Assembly: GCA_965603115.1 (NCBI GenBank)
Contig: CBFDBT010000159.1
Coordinates: 1 to 6,606 of the forward strand
Reading direction: 5' to 3'
Source: CBFDBT01 sp965603115
GTDB lineage: Bacteria; Pseudomonadota; Alphaproteobacteria; Sphingomonadales; Kordiimonadaceae
Length of the DNA stretch: 6,606 bases
The notes beneath the pieces were generated by a model. It was not told the origin of the DNA. It did not search any database and was given only the letters and a program-made list of their open reading frames with translations. Position numbers and translations under genes: made by a program. Of this stretch, positions 5,809 through 6,606 are shown one piece after another; the stretch's first letter is position 1, and every line of letters begins with the position of its first letter.

Positions 5809-6606
5809 ATGAAGATGTGGTCCCGTCTGGGTTTTCGGGGAAAAATGACCGTTTCTATGTTTGGTCTGAGTGCCTTATCGGCACTGATATTTGTAGTGAT
5901 CATGACGATTACAGTGAGTAATATTACTAAAACTGCCCTTGAAGAGGAATTGGGAGTTCTCTATGAGGGTTTGAAAGGCAGCATTAACGCTGAAGCCAAA
6001 CGTGCCCGCTCTATGGCAGAGGTTGTAGCAGCAAATACTGAGGTGAGATCCGCGTTTGCCTCGGATGACCGCGAGGCGCTGTCAAGCATGTATGCACAAG
6101 ACTTTCCGGCCCTTAAAAAGACCACAGGCGTTCGCCAGTTTCAATTCCATACACCCCCTGCAATATCATTTCTTCGCGTTCACAAGCCAGAAAAATTTGG
6201 CGATGATCTTTCATCATTTCGCAAAACCGTATTGGAAACAAATCAGGATAAAAAGCCAAGGACTGGGCTTGAAAAAGGTGTCGCCGGAATTGGTATTCGC
6301 GGAGTAGTGCCGATATCCTCTAGCATGGGTCATGTGGGCTCGGTTGAATTTGGTCTTTCGCTGGGGACAGACTTTATTAAAAAAGTTGCGGCTAAAGAGG
6401 GGTATGATGTTCTCTTATATGTCTTCAATGAAGAGAGAAAGCTGGAGCCTTTCGCTGCTAGCATAGAAGGGGTATCGGTTAATGATGCCATACTCAAAAG
6501 TGGAGTAAAGGATGCTCATGTGGATCCTGAGTTTGCTTTTGGAGATACTTCAAAAGGCATGCTGGCTGGGCCTGTCACAGACTTTTCAGGCAAGACTATC
6601 GGCGTT
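5809..6606 (+). CDS. Membrane receptor with Cache-type sensor region, probable methyl-accepting chemotaxis protein (3'-truncated by window edge)
   Basis: The frame runs open from the ATG to the last base of the window, giving 266 residues of the N-terminal half. AGGAG lies 7 nt before the ATG. The protein starts with a short basic segment ('WSRLGFRGKM'), one membrane segment (about residues 14-37), a helical stretch ('ALEEELGVLYEGL', 'INAEAKRARSMAEVVAANTEV'), then a periplasmic sensor. Its 'RQFQFHTPPAISFLRVHKPEKFGDD' region (109-133) is the pattern of the double-Cache type 3 sensor found in many alphaproteobacterial chemoreceptors. A second Cache-like part follows ('GIGIRGVVPISS', 'GSVEFGLSLG', 'YDVLLYVFN'). 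In such proteins a second membrane helix, HAMP and MCP signalling domain follow; these lie beyond the window. A sensor kinase or diguanylate cyclase with the same sensor cannot be excluded. The ligand is unknown. Confidence 0.85.
   Translation, partial: MKMWSRLGFRGKMTVSMFGLSALSALIFVVIMTITVSNITKTALEEELGVLYEGLKGSINAEAKRARSMAEVVAANTEVRSAFASDDREALSSMYAQDFPALKKTTGVRQFQFHTPPAISFLRVHKPEKFGDDLSSFRKTVLETNQDKKPRTGLEKGVAGIGIRGVVPISSSMGHVGSVEFGLSLGTDFIKKVAAKEGYDVLLYVFNEERKLEPFAASIEGVSVNDAILKSGVKDAHVDPEFAFGDTSKGMLAGPVTDFSGKTIGV

Noticed and set aside
6056..6307. 83-codon plus-strand open frame
   Set aside because: It lies in another frame inside the Cache-domain receptor gene, which is open from 5809 to the window end with a good ribosome-binding site and family motifs.

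Overview
The window looks like an ordinary chromosomal segment of an alphaproteobacterium with moderate GC content. This is inferred from three things: the ispH-thrB-rnhA gene order with an APH-fold (type II) homoserine kinase, which is typical of Alphaproteobacteria; a large TonB-dependent receptor; and a Cache-domain receptor of the kind common in Rhodospirillales-like and marine lineages. The genus cannot be fixed from sequence alone. I see no RNA genes, insertion sequence, phage gene, CRISPR array or attachment site.

Layout. Positions 3-845 (+) hold the last ~280 residues of a TonB-dependent outer-membrane receptor, cut by the window edge and followed by a strong intrinsic terminator (873-900). 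It converges on a minus-strand operon that reads right to left: ispH (2470-3417), thrB (1508-2467) and rnhA (1054-1518), with a 2-nt gap and then an 11-nt overlap. That operon ends in its own terminator (979-1006, minus). Between the two converging terminators lies a 47-nt imperfect palindrome (931-977).

From about 3567 the + strand carries hemN (oxygen-independent coproporphyrinogen III dehydrogenase), divergent from ispH. The shared ~150-nt region contains a near-consensus FNR/FixK-type box (3479-3492), placed well for hemN activation under low oxygen. Both divergent genes encode oxygen-sensitive [4Fe-4S] enzymes. Next come a small secreted, probably lipidated protein of unknown function (5026-5541) with a clear terminator (5564-5598), a ~210-nt non-coding stretch, and the start of a membrane receptor with a Cache-type sensor region (5809 to the window end). 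The last is probably a methyl-accepting chemotaxis protein whose signalling half lies outside the window.

Functionally this is mostly core metabolism (isoprenoid precursors, threonine, heme, RNA-DNA hybrid removal) flanked by two environment-facing proteins, one for uptake and one for sensing. I do not see a new multi-gene system. The points most worth checking are the FNR-like box with its two divergent Fe-S genes, the palindrome between convergent operons, and the uncharacterised lipoprotein.
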